A stretch of DNA of 64,000 nucleotides from assembly GCA_965200535.1 (NCBI GenBank), contig CBDAUF010000001.1:248001-312000 (forward strand). The letters are read 5' to 3'. Within the stretch, counting starts at the first letter, position 1, and each line of letters starts with the position of its first letter. The translations under genes and the position numbers were made by a program. The notes below the pieces were generated by a model that saw only the letters and a program-made list of their open reading frames with translations, was not told where the DNA came from and made no database searches. Origin of the DNA: MPNO01 sp965200535. Its GTDB lineage: Bacteria > Pseudomonadota > Alphaproteobacteria > MPNO01. This document shows, in pieces, positions 1 to 10,459 of this stretch.

Positions 1-902
1 GCAACGCCTTCGCGCTCCGGGAACATCCCCTGACGCTGGCCGAAGAGCACGCGATGATCGACTGCATCTCGGGCGGGCGTCTGATCACCGGCTTTGTCCG
101 CGGCATCGGGGCCGAGTTCTGGTCGCTCGGGGCCAACCCCACCGTCTCGCACGAACGCCATGTCGAGGCGCACGACCTGATCGTCCGGGCGTGGACCGAG
201 ACCGGGCCCTTCGCCTTCGAGGGCAAGCATTTCCACTTCGAATACGTCAATGTCTGGCCGCGGCCCTATCAGCAGCCGCACCCGCCGATCTGGTGCCCCT
301 CCCTTGGCTCGACCGAGACCATCGAATGGGCCGCCCATCCCGACCGGCGCTACGTCTATCTGCAGAACTACAGCCCGTTCGAGTCGGTGAGCCGCTTCCT
401 CAACTTCTACCGCGCGACGTGCGAGACGAAATTCGGCTACGCCGCCTCGTCGGACCAACTCGGCTGGACCGCCCCGGTCTATGTCGCCGACACCGACGCC
501 CGGGCCGTCGCCGAGGCGAAAGAGCACATGGAGGCGCTGTTCAACAAGTTCCTGGCGCTGCCCTTCGAGATCCTGTTCCCGCCGGGCTATCTCGGCATGA
601 GTTCGTTCAGGCGCGTGCGCCAGCACAAACGCTCCATTGCCGGCGACCAGACGCTGGAAAAGATGATGGAACTCGGCATCGTCATCGTGGGCAGCCCGGA
701 CACGGTGCGCGAGCGCATCCTGCACTGCCACCGCGAACTGGGCTTCGCCAACTTCATCGCGCTGCTCCATTTCGGCACCCTGCCGGCCGACCTGACGGAA
801 AGGAACATCCGCTTGTTCGCGGGCGAGGTGCTGCCGGCGCTGCAACCCGTGGGCGACGAGGCCTACCGCGGCTTCGACAGCGCCGCAGCCGCCGCCGAAT
901 AG
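1..902 (+). CDS. LLM class flavin-dependent oxidoreductase, 5' truncated
   Basis: The reading frame is open from the window edge (first full codon at base 3), so the N-terminus lies outside. The visible part of about 299 residues has the luciferase-like pattern: ALREHPLTLAEE, then a DCISGGRLITGFVRG block (phosphate-binding region of F420/FMN bacterial luciferase-like enzymes), and a conserved WPRPYQQPHPPIW segment. Family members bind FMN or F420 in a TIM barrel and oxidise or monooxygenate small organic substrates. The substrate is unknown. It is followed 8 nt later by an SDR dehydrogenase and then a molybdenum hydroxylase, which suggests a shared catabolic operon. A second paralogue lies at 57.2-58.2 kb. 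Confidence 0.85.
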   Translation, partial: NAFALREHPLTLAEEHAMIDCISGGRLITGFVRGIGAEFWSLGANPTVSHERHVEAHDLIVRAWTETGPFAFEGKHFHFEYVNVWPRPYQQPHPPIWCPSLGSTETIEWAAHPDRRYVYLQNYSPFESVSRFLNFYRATCETKFGYAASSDQLGWTAPVYVADTDARAVAEAKEHMEALFNKFLALPFEILFPPGYLGMSSFRRVRQHKRSIAGDQTLEKMMELGIVIVGSPDTVRERILHCHRELGFANFIALLHFGTLPADLTERNIRLFAGEVLPALQPVGDEAYRGFDSAAAAAE

Positions 903-910
903 AGGCCGCC

Positions 911-1672
911 ATGCTCGACAAGCTGCAATTCGACGGACAGCCGGTGATCGTCACCGGAGCGGGTTCCGGTATCGGCCAGGCGTGCTGCGAGGTGCTGGCG
1001 GAACTCGGGGCGACGGTGATCCTGGTCGGCAAGACGGCGGCGAAGCTGCAAGAGACCGAGGCGCTGATCGCCGGCGCGGCCTGCGAGTCCCACGAGGTCG
1101 ACGTTTCGGTCGAAGCCGAGGTCGAGGCGCTTCGCGCGACGCTCTCCGCCCGCCACGGCTCCATCAAGGCCGTGATCAACAACGCCGGCACCAACTTCGT
1201 GAAGAAGATCACCGAACTCGAGACGGCCGACTGGAACCGGATCGTCGCAACCGATCTGACGAGCGTGTTCTACATGTGCCGGGCGTTCATCCCGATGATG
1301 AGGGACGCGCCGGGCGGCGGGTCGATCGTCAACGTGGCCTCCACCTTCGGGCTGATCGGCCACCCGGAAATGCCGGTCTATTGCGCGGCCAAGGGCGGGC
1401 TGGTCTCGCTCACCCGCCAACTCGCGGTCGATTACGGGGCGGAGAATATTCGGGTCAATGCGCTCTGCCCCGGCGCCACCCTGTCGCCGCGGGTCAGGCA
1501 CTACATCGAGTCCGGCATGGTGGATGGAAAGGCGGTCGAGGAGCTGGCGCTTCTCAAGCGGCTTGCCACCTGCGACGAAGTGGCGAACGCGGCGATCTTC
1601 CTCGCCTCCGACGCCGCATCCTACATCCACGGCACAGCCCTGGTCGTCGACGGCGGACAGACCGTGCATTAG
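911..1672 (+). CDS. SDR family oxidoreductase
   Basis: A 253-residue classical short-chain dehydrogenase/reductase. The cofactor motif TGAGSGIG is at residues 15-22, NNAG at 90-93, the catalytic serine is near 144 and the YxxxK pair is Y157/K161. The C-terminal IHGTALVVDGGQ is the usual SDR end. The frame is open far upstream, but the ATG at 911 is chosen because it precedes the normal N-terminus and lies just after the upstream stop. It would oxidise an alcohol or reduce a ketone with NAD(P); the substrate cannot be read from sequence. Its place between the luciferase-like enzyme and the molybdenum hydroxylase suggests a step in the same catabolic route. Confidence 0.9.
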   Translation: MLDKLQFDGQPVIVTGAGSGIGQACCEVLAELGATVILVGKTAAKLQETEALIAGAACESHEVDVSVEAEVEALRATLSARHGSIKAVINNAGTNFVKKITELETADWNRIVATDLTSVFYMCRAFIPMMRDAPGGGSIVNVASTFGLIGHPEMPVYCAAKGGLVSLTRQLAVDYGAENIRVNALCPGATLSPRVRHYIESGMVDGKAVEELALLKRLATCDEVANAAIFLASDAASYIHGTALVVDGGQTVH

Positions 1673-1718
1673 TCTGCGCACCGGTCGGCCGTAACGGAAA
1701 TCGTCTCGGGAGGACGCA

Positions 1719-4061
1719 TTGAGCGACCGCGGGGTTGGCGCGAGCATCGCGCGCAAGGAGGACGACCGGTTTCTCCTGGGGACCGGGCAGTACACCCCGG
1801 ATGTCCAGATTCCGGGCATGTGGCACGCGGCGTTCCACAGGGCGTCGATTGCCCACGGGCGCCTGCGTTCGGTGACGGCGCCGAGGGGAGCGGAAGGCCA
1901 GGTGTTCGCCGCCGCCGACATGGCGGATATCAAGCCCATCCGTTCAGCGGCCTCGTTCCCCGGTTTCAAATCGTCCGATTTTCCGGTGTTGGCGAAGGAC
2001 AAGGTCCGTTACGCCGGCGAGCAGGTCGCCATCGCGGTCGCGCCCAGCCGCGCCGAGGCGGAGGACATCGCCGATGCCATCGCGGTGGAATACGAGGAAT
2101 TGCCCGCGGTCGTCGACCTCAACGACGGAAGGTTGCCGTCGGCCGCCCTGGTCCACGACGGCTGGGCCGACAACGTGGTCTGCGAGACGGCGTTCGAGAA
2201 CGGCGACCTGGAAGCGGTAAAGGCAGCCGCCGCCCATACCGTTCACCGCCGTTTCCGTATGGCGCGGCAAACGCCGTTTCCGATGGAGGGGCGCGGCGCG
2301 CTCGCCCACTACAACGGACGGCTCGACGAGCTGGTGGTCTGGATGTCGCACCAGCTCCCGCACCCCATGCAGCGCGGCATCGCCCATTTTCTCGGGCTGG
2401 AGATCAACCGGGTGCGGGTCATCTGCCCCGACGTCGGCGGCGGTTTCGGCCTCAAGACCCATCTCGACGGCGAGACCGTGGCGGTGTGCTGGACCTCGCT
2501 CAAGCTGGGCCGGCCGATCAAGTGGATCCAGGACCGGCTCGAACATCTGACCTGCGACGCCGACTGCCGCGAGCATCAGTACGCGATGACGGCCTACACC
2601 GACGCGACGGGGAAAATTCTCGGCATGGAGGTCGAGTGCGTGGTCGACGCGGGCGCCTACTCGCCCTGGCCGTGGCCGGTCGGCGTCGAGGCGGCGACCG
2701 GCGTCGGCAACCTGCAGGGCCCCTATACGGTGGACGCTCTCAAGGGCCGGTCGGTCACGGTCTGCACCAACAAGCCGCCGAGCCAGCCGTTCCGCGGCGT
2801 TGCCCGCCCGGGCGTCTGCTTCACCGACGAACTCACGATGGACGTCATCGCGCGCACCGTCGGGCGAGAGCCGTGGGAGGTGCGGCTCGACAACCTGGTG
2901 CCGCCCGAGGCGATGCCCTACGACACCGTCACCCGCAAGCATCTCGACAGCGGCGACTATCCCGAGGCTTTTCGCAGGTGCGTCGCCGCGATCGATCCGC
3001 AGGCGGTGCGCGAACGCCAGAAGACGCCGGAGCCCGACGGCAGGCTGATCGGCGTCGGCTTCGCCTGCTTCTACGAACAGACGGCCTACGGCACCGGACC
3101 CTTCGGCTACTCCGCCTGGGGCATCGAGTTGGTGCCGGGGATGGAGATGGCGACCGTCAAGCTCACCCCGGACGGCGGTCTCTGGGCCTCGGTCGGCATC
3201 CAGTCCCACGGGCAGGGGCTCGAAACGACCCTTGCGCAAATTGCGGCAACCGAACTCGGCATCGATCCCGAGAAGACCGCGATCCGCCACGGCGACACGG
3301 CGACGGCCTACGCCGGGACTGGCACCTATGCCTCGCGCAGCATCGTCGTCGCCGGCGGCGCCGTCGCGCAGGGCTGCCGCGAACTGAAGCCCCGGCTGGC
3401 GCGGATCGGCGCCCATCTCCTGCAATGCGATGCGGACGATGTGACGGTCGCGAACGCCGAGGTGCGCGGACCGGGCGGTTCGGTGAGCTTCGGCGAAATC
3501 GCCGAGGCGTTCTACCACCATCCCGAAAACCTGCCGGACGATACCGACCGCGGCGGGCTTACCGTGACCACCGGTTACAACGACAAGGTTCACGGCGGGG
3601 TGTTCGGTTTCGGCACCCACGGCGCCGTGGTCGCGGTGGATCCGGAGACCGGGCAGGTCGAGATCCTCGACTACGCAATCGTCGATGACTGCGGCACGCG
3701 GGTGAATCCGTTGCTGGTCAAGGGCCAGGTGATCGGCGGTTACGCACAGGGGATCGGCAACGCGCTCTACGAGGAATCGGACTACGACGAGAACGGCCAG
3801 CCGCTTTCGGTAACGCTCGCGGACTACCATGTCCCGGCGGCGCCGATGGTGCCGGACGTCAAGTACGACTACATGGAATCGCCTTCGCCCTATTCGACGA
3901 TGGGTATCAAGGGCGTCGGCGAGTCGGGCGCCATCGGGCCGGTAGGCGCCATCGGCAACGCGGTCAACGACGCGCTCAAGGGGCTGGGCGTGGAGATCAC
4001 CGAGACCCCGATCACCCCGCGCCGGGTGTTCGAGGCCATCGACCGGAGCCGCGGACAATGA
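1719..4061 (+). CDS. Molybdenum hydroxylase large subunit (CoxL/xanthine dehydrogenase family)
   Basis: A 780-residue molybdopterin-cytosine-dinucleotide-binding subunit of the CO dehydrogenase/xanthine dehydrogenase family. It starts SIARKEDDRFLLGTGQYTPD, as is typical. It has the cofactor motif DVGGGFGLKTHLDGE near 238, PFRGVARPG near 360 in place of the CO-dehydrogenase AYRGAGR loop, QSHGQGLETTLAQIAATELG, and GVGESGAIGP near 732-741 with the active-site glutamate. The absence of the AYRCSFR-type loop argues against true CO dehydrogenase; it probably hydroxylates a carbon of an aromatic, heterocyclic or aldehyde substrate. The start is TTG at 1719 behind GGGAGG at 1708-1713. Its stop overlaps the next start by 4 nt. 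Confidence 0.92.
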   Translation: MSDRGVGASIARKEDDRFLLGTGQYTPDVQIPGMWHAAFHRASIAHGRLRSVTAPRGAEGQVFAAADMADIKPIRSAASFPGFKSSDFPVLAKDKVRYAGEQVAIAVAPSRAEAEDIADAIAVEYEELPAVVDLNDGRLPSAALVHDGWADNVVCETAFENGDLEAVKAAAAHTVHRRFRMARQTPFPMEGRGALAHYNGRLDELVVWMSHQLPHPMQRGIAHFLGLEINRVRVICPDVGGGFGLKTHLDGETVAVCWTSLKLGRPIKWIQDRLEHLTCDADCREHQYAMTAYTDATGKILGMEVECVVDAGAYSPWPWPVGVEAATGVGNLQGPYTVDALKGRSVTVCTNKPPSQPFRGVARPGVCFTDELTMDVIARTVGREPWEVRLDNLVPPEAMPYDTVTRKHLDSGDYPEAFRRCVAAIDPQAVRERQKTPEPDGRLIGVGFACFYEQTAYGTGPFGYSAWGIELVPGMEMATVKLTPDGGLWASVGIQSHGQGLETTLAQIAATELGIDPEKTAIRHGDTATAYAGTGTYASRSIVVAGGAVAQGCRELKPRLARIGAHLLQCDADDVTVANAEVRGPGGSVSFGEIAEAFYHHPENLPDDTDRGGLTVTTGYNDKVHGGVFGFGTHGAVVAVDPETGQVEILDYAIVDDCGTRVNPLLVKGQVIGGYAQGIGNALYEESDYDENGQPLSVTLADYHVPAAPMVPDVKYDYMESPSPYSTMGIKGVGESGAIGPVGAIGNAVNDALKGLGVEITETPITPRRVFEAIDRSRGQ

Positions 4062-4909
4062 AACCGGCACCCTTCGATTACGCCCGCGCCGCCAGCCTCG
4101 ACGAGGCGGTGGCCCTGCTGGGCGGCGCCGATGGCGAGGCGCGCCCCCTGGCCGGCGGCCAGTCCCTGGGCCCGATGCTCAACCTCCGGATCGCGCGTCC
4201 GTCGTTGCTGGTCGACCTGTCGCCGATCGCCGCGCTGCGCGCGGTCTCCGAGGACGAAAACGGGGTGACCGTCGGCGCGTCGGTGACCCACGCCGCGGTC
4301 GAGGACGGCGAGGTGCCGGATGTCGCTGGCGGCCTGCTGCACCGGGCCGCATCCGGCATCGCCTACCGCGCGGTCCGCAACCGCGGCACCGTGGGCGGCA
4401 GCATCGCCCATGCCGATCCGGCCGCCGACTGGCCGCCGGTGATGATGGCGCTCGGCGCGACCCTGCGCATCCGCGGTCCGGACGGCGGGCGCAGCATCGA
4501 TGCCGACCGTTTCATCGTCGATCCCCTGACCACGGTTCTCGAACGGGGGGAGGTCGTGGAGGCGATCCGCGTCCCCCGGCTGTCCGCCTCCGCCCGCTGG
4601 GGCCATTGCAAGATCTGCATCAAGCCGGGGGATTTCGCCGAGTCCCTCGCCGTCGTCGTCCGCGACCCCGACCGCAGCCACTGCCGCGCCGCCCTCGCCG
4701 GCCCGACGCATGCGCCGGTCTTGCTGGACGGCGTCGCCAGCCTGATCGCGGAGGCCGACGGGTGGTCGGACGATCTCGCCGGCGCCGTCAGAGAGGCCGC
4801 TTCCGACGGCATCGCAGCGGCCGGGTTCGCCGAACCCGGCGACCGCTACGCCGTGAACCTCCACGCAACCGCGCTCGCCCGCGCCGCCCGGGAGGCACTG
4901 TCCCGATGA
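4058..4909 (+). CDS. Molybdenum hydroxylase FAD-binding medium subunit (CoxM-like)
   Basis: A 283-residue medium subunit. It has both FAD-contact motifs of the family: AGGQSLGPMLNLRIARP (about 32-47) and TVGGSIAHADP (111-121). It passes electrons from the 2Fe-2S subunit to FAD and on to an external acceptor. It overlaps the large subunit and the small subunit by 4 nt at each end (ATGA), so the three subunits are translationally coupled. The order large-medium-small differs from the classical coxMSL order. Confidence 0.92.
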   Translation: MKPAPFDYARAASLDEAVALLGGADGEARPLAGGQSLGPMLNLRIARPSLLVDLSPIAALRAVSEDENGVTVGASVTHAAVEDGEVPDVAGGLLHRAASGIAYRAVRNRGTVGGSIAHADPAADWPPVMMALGATLRIRGPDGGRSIDADRFIVDPLTTVLERGEVVEAIRVPRLSASARWGHCKICIKPGDFAESLAVVVRDPDRSHCRAALAGPTHAPVLLDGVASLIAEADGWSDDLAGAVREAASDGIAAAGFAEPGDRYAVNLHATALARAAREALSR

Positions 4910-5379
4910 CCGCAACCACGATCTCGATCAACGGGCGCACGGTCACTGCGGATGTCGAGCCCCGCCTTTCGCTCGCCGACTTCATTCGCGAGCACCAGGG
5001 GCTGACCGGCACCCACACCGCCTGCGAACACGGGGTGTGCGGCGCGTGCACGATCATGCTGGACGGGCGGACGGCGCGGTCCTGTATCACGCTCGCGGTC
5101 GCCGCCCACGGCGCGGAGGTGCGGACTGTCGAGGGTTACGACGGCGACGACGTCATGGCGACGATCCGCGCATGCTTCAAGAAGGCGCACGCCGTCCAGT
5201 GCGGCTATTGCACCCCGGGCATGCTGGCAACCGCCTACGACATCGTCACCCGCCTGCCCGGCGCGGACCGCGACCGCATCCGGCTGGAACTCGCCGGCAA
5301 TCTGTGCCGCTGCACCGGCTATATCGGCATCGTCGATGCGATCGAGATGGCGATCGCCGAGACCGGGGGCGGCTCATAG
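4906..5379 (+). CDS. Molybdenum hydroxylase 2Fe-2S small subunit (CoxS-like)
   Basis: A 157-residue iron-sulfur subunit. The plant-ferredoxin-type cluster ligands are C40, C45, C48 and C60 (CEHGVCGAC...C). The second 2Fe-2S cluster uses C99, C102, C134 and C136 (CGYCTPGM and LCRCTGY). The frame opens earlier, but the ATG at 4906 overlaps the upstream stop by 4 nt and gives the usual family N-terminus. The 3' end overlaps by 6 nt with the convergent dehalogenase gene. Confidence 0.93.
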   Translation: MTATTISINGRTVTADVEPRLSLADFIREHQGLTGTHTACEHGVCGACTIMLDGRTARSCITLAVAAHGAEVRTVEGYDGDDVMATIRACFKKAHAVQCGYCTPGMLATAYDIVTRLPGADRDRIRLELAGNLCRCTGYIGIVDAIEMAIAETGGGS

Positions 5380-6102
5380 GCCGGCAGCATCGGCCATCGC
5401 CTCGAGCGTCGGGAAGATGAAGTCCGTCTGCGGCCGTTCGGCGACCGGCGACGTGGCGCCCCAGTCGCCGCCGCCGGCGAGGCCCTGACGGTCGATCCAC
5501 GCGTTGGCGAGCCCGGCGGCGCGCGCCGGCACATGATCGTGGTGCAGGCTCTGCGCCGTGTGCAGGATGTCGGAAGCGGCAATCCCGAGACCCTCCAGGC
5601 GGTCGATCATGTAGCGGAAGTTGCGCGCATCGGGCTTGTAGCTGCCGATGTCCTCGGCGGTGTATATCGCATCGAACGCGACCCCGAGCTTGCAGTTTGA
5701 CGCGGCGATGCCGGCCCGGTCGACATTCGACAGGATGATCAGCCGGTAGCGCGTCTTGAGGCGGCGCAGCGCGTCTGCGCTGTCCGGGAAGGCCGGCCAG
5801 TGCGGGACGGACGCCCCGAACGCCCGGTCGAGCGCGTTCTCGGTTTGCAGACCCAGGCGCGCAGCGATACCCCGATGGACCCCGGCGAGGACCGCCGGAT
5901 AGGCCAGGCCGGGGTTTGCAACCTGCCCCGCCGATTCGGCATGGGCGAAGGCTCCGAGCGCCGTGCGGCGGGTGACATCGTGGCCGGGGTTCGCCATCAG
6001 GAGCGGCTGGAGCGCGTCCCAGATGCCGGTTTCCCAGTCGATGAGCGTCCCGTAGCAGTCGAACGTCAACGCCGAAAATCCGGCGAGATCCGCGCTGCTC
6101 AT
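5374..6102 (-). CDS. HAD superfamily hydrolase, haloacid dehalogenase type II-like
   Basis: A 242-residue HAD hydrolase. Motif I is FDCYGTLIDWETG with nucleophile D15. Motif II is the serine in IILSNVD and motif III is the lysine in YKPDARNF. The family includes (S)-2-haloacid dehalogenases, but many members act as general phosphatases or on other acids, so the substrate is open. It starts within 4 nt of the end of the isochorismatase-like gene, so the two are probably co-transcribed. Its location opposite the molybdenum hydroxylase operon may mean a linked catabolic role. Confidence 0.85.
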   Translation of the reverse strand: MSSADLAGFSALTFDCYGTLIDWETGIWDALQPLLMANPGHDVTRRTALGAFAHAESAGQVANPGLAYPAVLAGVHRGIAARLGLQTENALDRAFGASVPHWPAFPDSADALRRLKTRYRLIILSNVDRAGIAASNCKLGVAFDAIYTAEDIGSYKPDARNFRYMIDRLEGLGIAASDILHTAQSLHHDHVPARAAGLANAWIDRQGLAGGGDWGATSPVAERPQTDFIFPTLEAMADAAGL

Positions 6103-6800
6103 CGCTGTTCGTTGCGGCGGTTGCGGAGCGCGGCGATGACCTCGTCGGTGGTCATGACGTCGCCGAACTGCTGGATCATGTTTTCGAGGGCCGCACGGTG
6201 CTCGTCGTCGGAGAGGGCGGCGTTGCAGTCCTCGACCATGACGACCGAATAGTCGAGCTGCATCGCGTCGCGCGAGGTCGACTCGCAGCAGATATTGGTC
6301 TTGGTGCCGCCGATCAGCACATTGCGAATCCGATGGCTGGCGAGCACCGACTGCAGCATCGATGCACCGGGGGTGAGCGCCGAATAGCGGTTCTTGCGGA
6401 CGAACAGGTCGCGTTCATCGGGCTTCAGTTCCTGCCAGATCTGTTCGCCGTGGCCGCCCGGCTTCATCGCCTCGATGGTGCGCTGCTGGACCCCTTCGGC
6501 GACAAAGGTGCGGATGAACGATTCCCAGTCGCTCTTTCCGTTGGCGAAGGTGGCAGCGCTGGTCACCCAGATCACCAGCCCGCCGAGAGCGCGCACCTCG
6601 GCCGCCAGGCGGTTGATGTTCCCGCAGACCCCGCGCGACGCGGGCACCTCGGCCGGCGCGCCCGGTTCGCAAAACATGTTCTGCATGTCGATGACGACGA
6701 ACGCGGTCTGTCCGGGGTCGAGCGCGTCGTACAGGTGGTAACGCCCGCGCCTCGCCAGGACCCGGTCGACGATTTCCTGCCGCACCGTCGCTTCGTGCAT
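6099..6800 (-). CDS. Cysteine hydrolase, isochorismatase family
   Basis: A 233-residue isochorismatase-like hydrolase. The catalytic triad is visible as D38 (VVIDMQNMF), a lysine in the VRKNRYSA segment and the cysteine in GGTKTNICCESTSRDA. CCEST-RDA is the pattern of amide hydrolases such as ureidoacrylate or N-carbamoylsarcosine amidases rather than true isochorismatase. An upstream ATG at 6857 is possible, but 6800 is preferred because GGGAG lies 9 nt before it and the family N-terminus fits. It would release ammonia or carbamate from an amide. The HAD gene overlaps its end by 4 nt. Confidence 0.85.
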   Translation of the reverse strand: MHEATVRQEIVDRVLARRGRYHLYDALDPGQTAFVVIDMQNMFCEPGAPAEVPASRGVCGNINRLAAEVRALGGLVIWVTSAATFANGKSDWESFIRTFVAEGVQQRTIEAMKPGGHGEQIWQELKPDERDLFVRKNRYSALTPGASMLQSVLASHRIRNVLIGGTKTNICCESTSRDAMQLDYSVVMVEDCNAALSDDEHRAALENMIQQFGDVMTTDEVIAALRNRRNEQR

Positions 6801-6962
6801 GCCGCGCTCCCGTATGACCAATGCCGACAACGGTGCGCATGGTGTTGGAGCCGGCAACCGGCGTCAACAACGCGGCCGACGGCGCGGCCGGGCTTCGACA
6901 CCGGCGCACGGGTCCGGTAATGGAGGCCGCGCACCCGTCCTGCCCGCCGGAGCCCGGATGCG

Positions 6963-7664
6963 ATGTATCGCTACGCCCTCTACTACGCACCGCCGCCGGG
7001 CTCGGCGCTTGCCGCGTTCGGTGCGCGCTGGCTCGGCCGCGACCTGCACGGCGGCGGCGCGCCCGCTCCGCCGGACCTCGCGCATGTCACCGTGGAGGAG
7101 TGGCAACGGACCGTCGCGGCGCCCCGGCGGTACGGGTTTCACGCCACGCTGAAACCGCCGTTCCGGCTCGCCGCAGGCAGGTCCGCAGAGGCGCTCGCCG
7201 AGGCGGTCGAGCGCTTTTGCCGCGCCCGCCGCCCGCTCTCCCTCGGCGCGCTGGCACCGCGCCGACTGTCGGATTTTCTCGTGCTCGCACCTGCCGGGGA
7301 GGCGGGCCGACCGTCCCCGGTTGAGCGGCTCGCCGCGGACTGCGTCCGCCGGTTCGACGGCTTCCGCGCGCCGTCGACCGAGGCGGAGATCGAACGGCGG
7401 ACTCCGGGCCGGCTATCGGCGACAGAGAAGACCTATCTCGAGCGTTGGGGCTACCCGTGGGTCATGGACCGATACCGTTTCCACCTGACCCTGACGGGCC
7501 CGCTCGACGACGGTGGCCGCGCGAGAGTCGGAGACGAAATCGCCCGCCTCGCCGCTGCCGCCCTGGCGGAGCCCGCCGTCATCGAGGAAATATGCCTGTG
7601 CGGCCAACCGTCGCCGGAGGCGGATTTTCGCATCCTGGCCCGATTCCGTTTCGCGGCCGGGTGA
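6963..7664 (+). CDS. DUF1045 family protein (2H-phosphoesterase type)
   Basis: A 233-residue protein matching the DUF1045 family, often found in phosphonate-use operons. The opening MYRYALYYAP is characteristic. Two HxT motifs, HATLKPPF near residue 60 and HLTLTGP near 178, are the paired catalytic histidines of 2H phosphoesterases, which act on cyclic phosphates or RNA-like ends. No phn genes are in the window, so it is an isolated copy. Its exact reaction is not known. Confidence 0.85.
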   Translation: MYRYALYYAPPPGSALAAFGARWLGRDLHGGGAPAPPDLAHVTVEEWQRTVAAPRRYGFHATLKPPFRLAAGRSAEALAEAVERFCRARRPLSLGALAPRRLSDFLVLAPAGEAGRPSPVERLAADCVRRFDGFRAPSTEAEIERRTPGRLSATEKTYLERWGYPWVMDRYRFHLTLTGPLDDGGRARVGDEIARLAAAALAEPAVIEEICLCGQPSPEADFRILARFRFAAG

Positions 7665-7687
7665 GGGCAGACGGGGCTGCCCGTTCG

Positions 7688-8137
7688 TCAGCCGAGATGC
7701 CGGACTTCGATATTGCCCCAGTGCCGACCGAGATAGTCGGCGACGAGGCGGCGGTGGCAACGGTGGGGCTTGTCCTCGCTGCACAGCAGGCAGGCATCGT
7801 CGATCGTCTCTTCCGGGATCCGCTCCTCGATGCGGCGTTCGCACATCAGGTCGAGGAACTGCCGCTCGTAGATGTTCCAGTCCCGGTGGTTCTTGCGGTA
7901 GTCGGCCAGCATCTCCTGCGTGGGCGCCAGATACGGCAGGTGCACATAGTCGATACCGCAGATCCGCCGAAGGAAGTATTCGAGGTCGGCCCGCTTGGCG
8001 AACCCGGACAGCTGCGAGACGTTGTTGAGCCGCACATCGACAACCCGCCTGGTTCCCGACGAGGACAGCAGCCCGAAAAACGTCTCCGCGCTCTTCTTGG
8101 TGAACCCGATGGTGAACAAAGTACCGCGCACTGCCAT
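7688..8137 (-). CDS. DUF488 domain-containing protein
   Basis: A 149-residue DUF488 protein, beginning TLFTIGFTKKSAETFFGLL and carrying VVDVRLN and the C-terminal CSEDKPHRCHRRLVADYL. The cysteine/histidine-rich CxxxxxxxCHR end is the hallmark of the family. No enzymatic role is established for the family. The frame runs on into the hut gene upstream, but the ATG at 8137 gives the usual start. It lies 35 nt downstream of hutF on the same strand and may be transcribed with it. Confidence 0.85.
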   Translation of the reverse strand: MAVRGTLFTIGFTKKSAETFFGLLSSSGTRRVVDVRLNNVSQLSGFAKRADLEYFLRRICGIDYVHLPYLAPTQEMLADYRKNHRDWNIYERQFLDLMCERRIEERIPEETIDDACLLCSEDKPHRCHRRLVADYLGRHWGNIEVRHLG

Positions 8138-8172
8138 GCCGGCCCCTTTCCGCGCTCGATTCACCGCCTCCG

Positions 8173-9530
<1,358 letters not shown>

Positions 9531-9534
<4 letters not shown>

Positions 9535-10343
9535 CGCCGCGACCTGGCCTCGGCCCAATCGACGATAGCGGCCAGCATTTCCCGCAGCACCGGCCGCACC
9601 GCATCGGCGAGGTCGGGCCGGTAGGCGAACGGATGGGCCTCGTTCATGTAGGTGCGCTGCGACAGTTCGAGCTGAATGGCATGGATCCCTTCGTCCGGAT
9701 CGCCGTAGCGCCGCGTGATGTAGCCGCCGGTGAACCGGCCGTTATCGACGGCGCTGTATGTCCGGGCGGCAGAGAGTACGCCGAACGCGGCGGCGGCGAG
9801 ACCGGCATCGGCGCTGGCGCCGCGGGCCGTGCCGAAATTGAAGTCGGGCAGCACGCCGTCGAAAAAACGCGGCACGACGCTGCGGATCGAATGGGCGTCG
9901 AACAGAACGGCGATGCCGTGGCACGCACGCAGGGCCTCGAGTTCGGACGTAAGGCGGTCGTGGTAGGGCCGCCAGAAGCGTGCGATCCGGCCCTCCGTCT
10001 CGGCCGTGTCGGGCGCCGCGCCGCGCCGATAGACGGGCTCCCGGTCGAAGGTGAGCAGCGGCGCGATCTCGGTGTTGTCGGCGCCGGGGTAGAGCGCGGC
10101 GCCCTCGGGGTCTCGGTTGAGGTCGACGACATAGCGCGAATGGTGCGCCGCCAGCACCCCGGCGCCGAGCCCGCCGGCGAAATCGTAGAGCCGCCGGATA
10201 TGCCAGTCGGTATCGGGGATGGCGAGCGCCGCCGGCGTCATCCTCGCCGCGATATCGTCCGGGATCGCGCGCCCGTCGTGCGGAATGCTGACGAGAACGG
10301 GTGCGGCCCCAGGCGAGAAGTCGAAGATGTGGTCTTCGGTCAC
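9531..10343 (-). CDS. hutG: N-formylglutamate deformylase
   Basis: A 270-residue N-formylglutamate amidohydrolase that releases formate and glutamate, the last step of histidine degradation. Family signatures are VLVSIPHDGRAIP at the N-terminus, DTDWHIRRLYDFA, VVDLNRDPEG, the metal/catalytic LFDAHSIRS and the C-terminal IQLELSQRTYM. It is the first gene of a minus-strand operon hutG-hutF and is divergent from hutI. Confidence 0.93.
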
Positions 10344-10459
10344 GCTTCAACCGCCTCTCATCGCCGCCGCCGGTGCCGGCCGGAGCGTAGAGCATTTTGT
10401 CGCCCCGCGGAACGCGCGCCGTGTACTATGGCTGCGCCAGCGGAAAGCGAGGACGCGCG

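Noticed and set aside
863..2002. Long open frames antisense to the SDR and molybdenum hydroxylase genes
   Set aside because: They mirror real genes, have low-complexity arginine/alanine-rich translations and no family motifs; this is the usual effect of high GC.
1719..5379. Aerobic CO dehydrogenase (coxLMS)
   Set aside because: The large subunit lacks the CO-dehydrogenase active-site loop and the gene order is not coxMSL, so only the broader molybdenum hydroxylase family is claimed.
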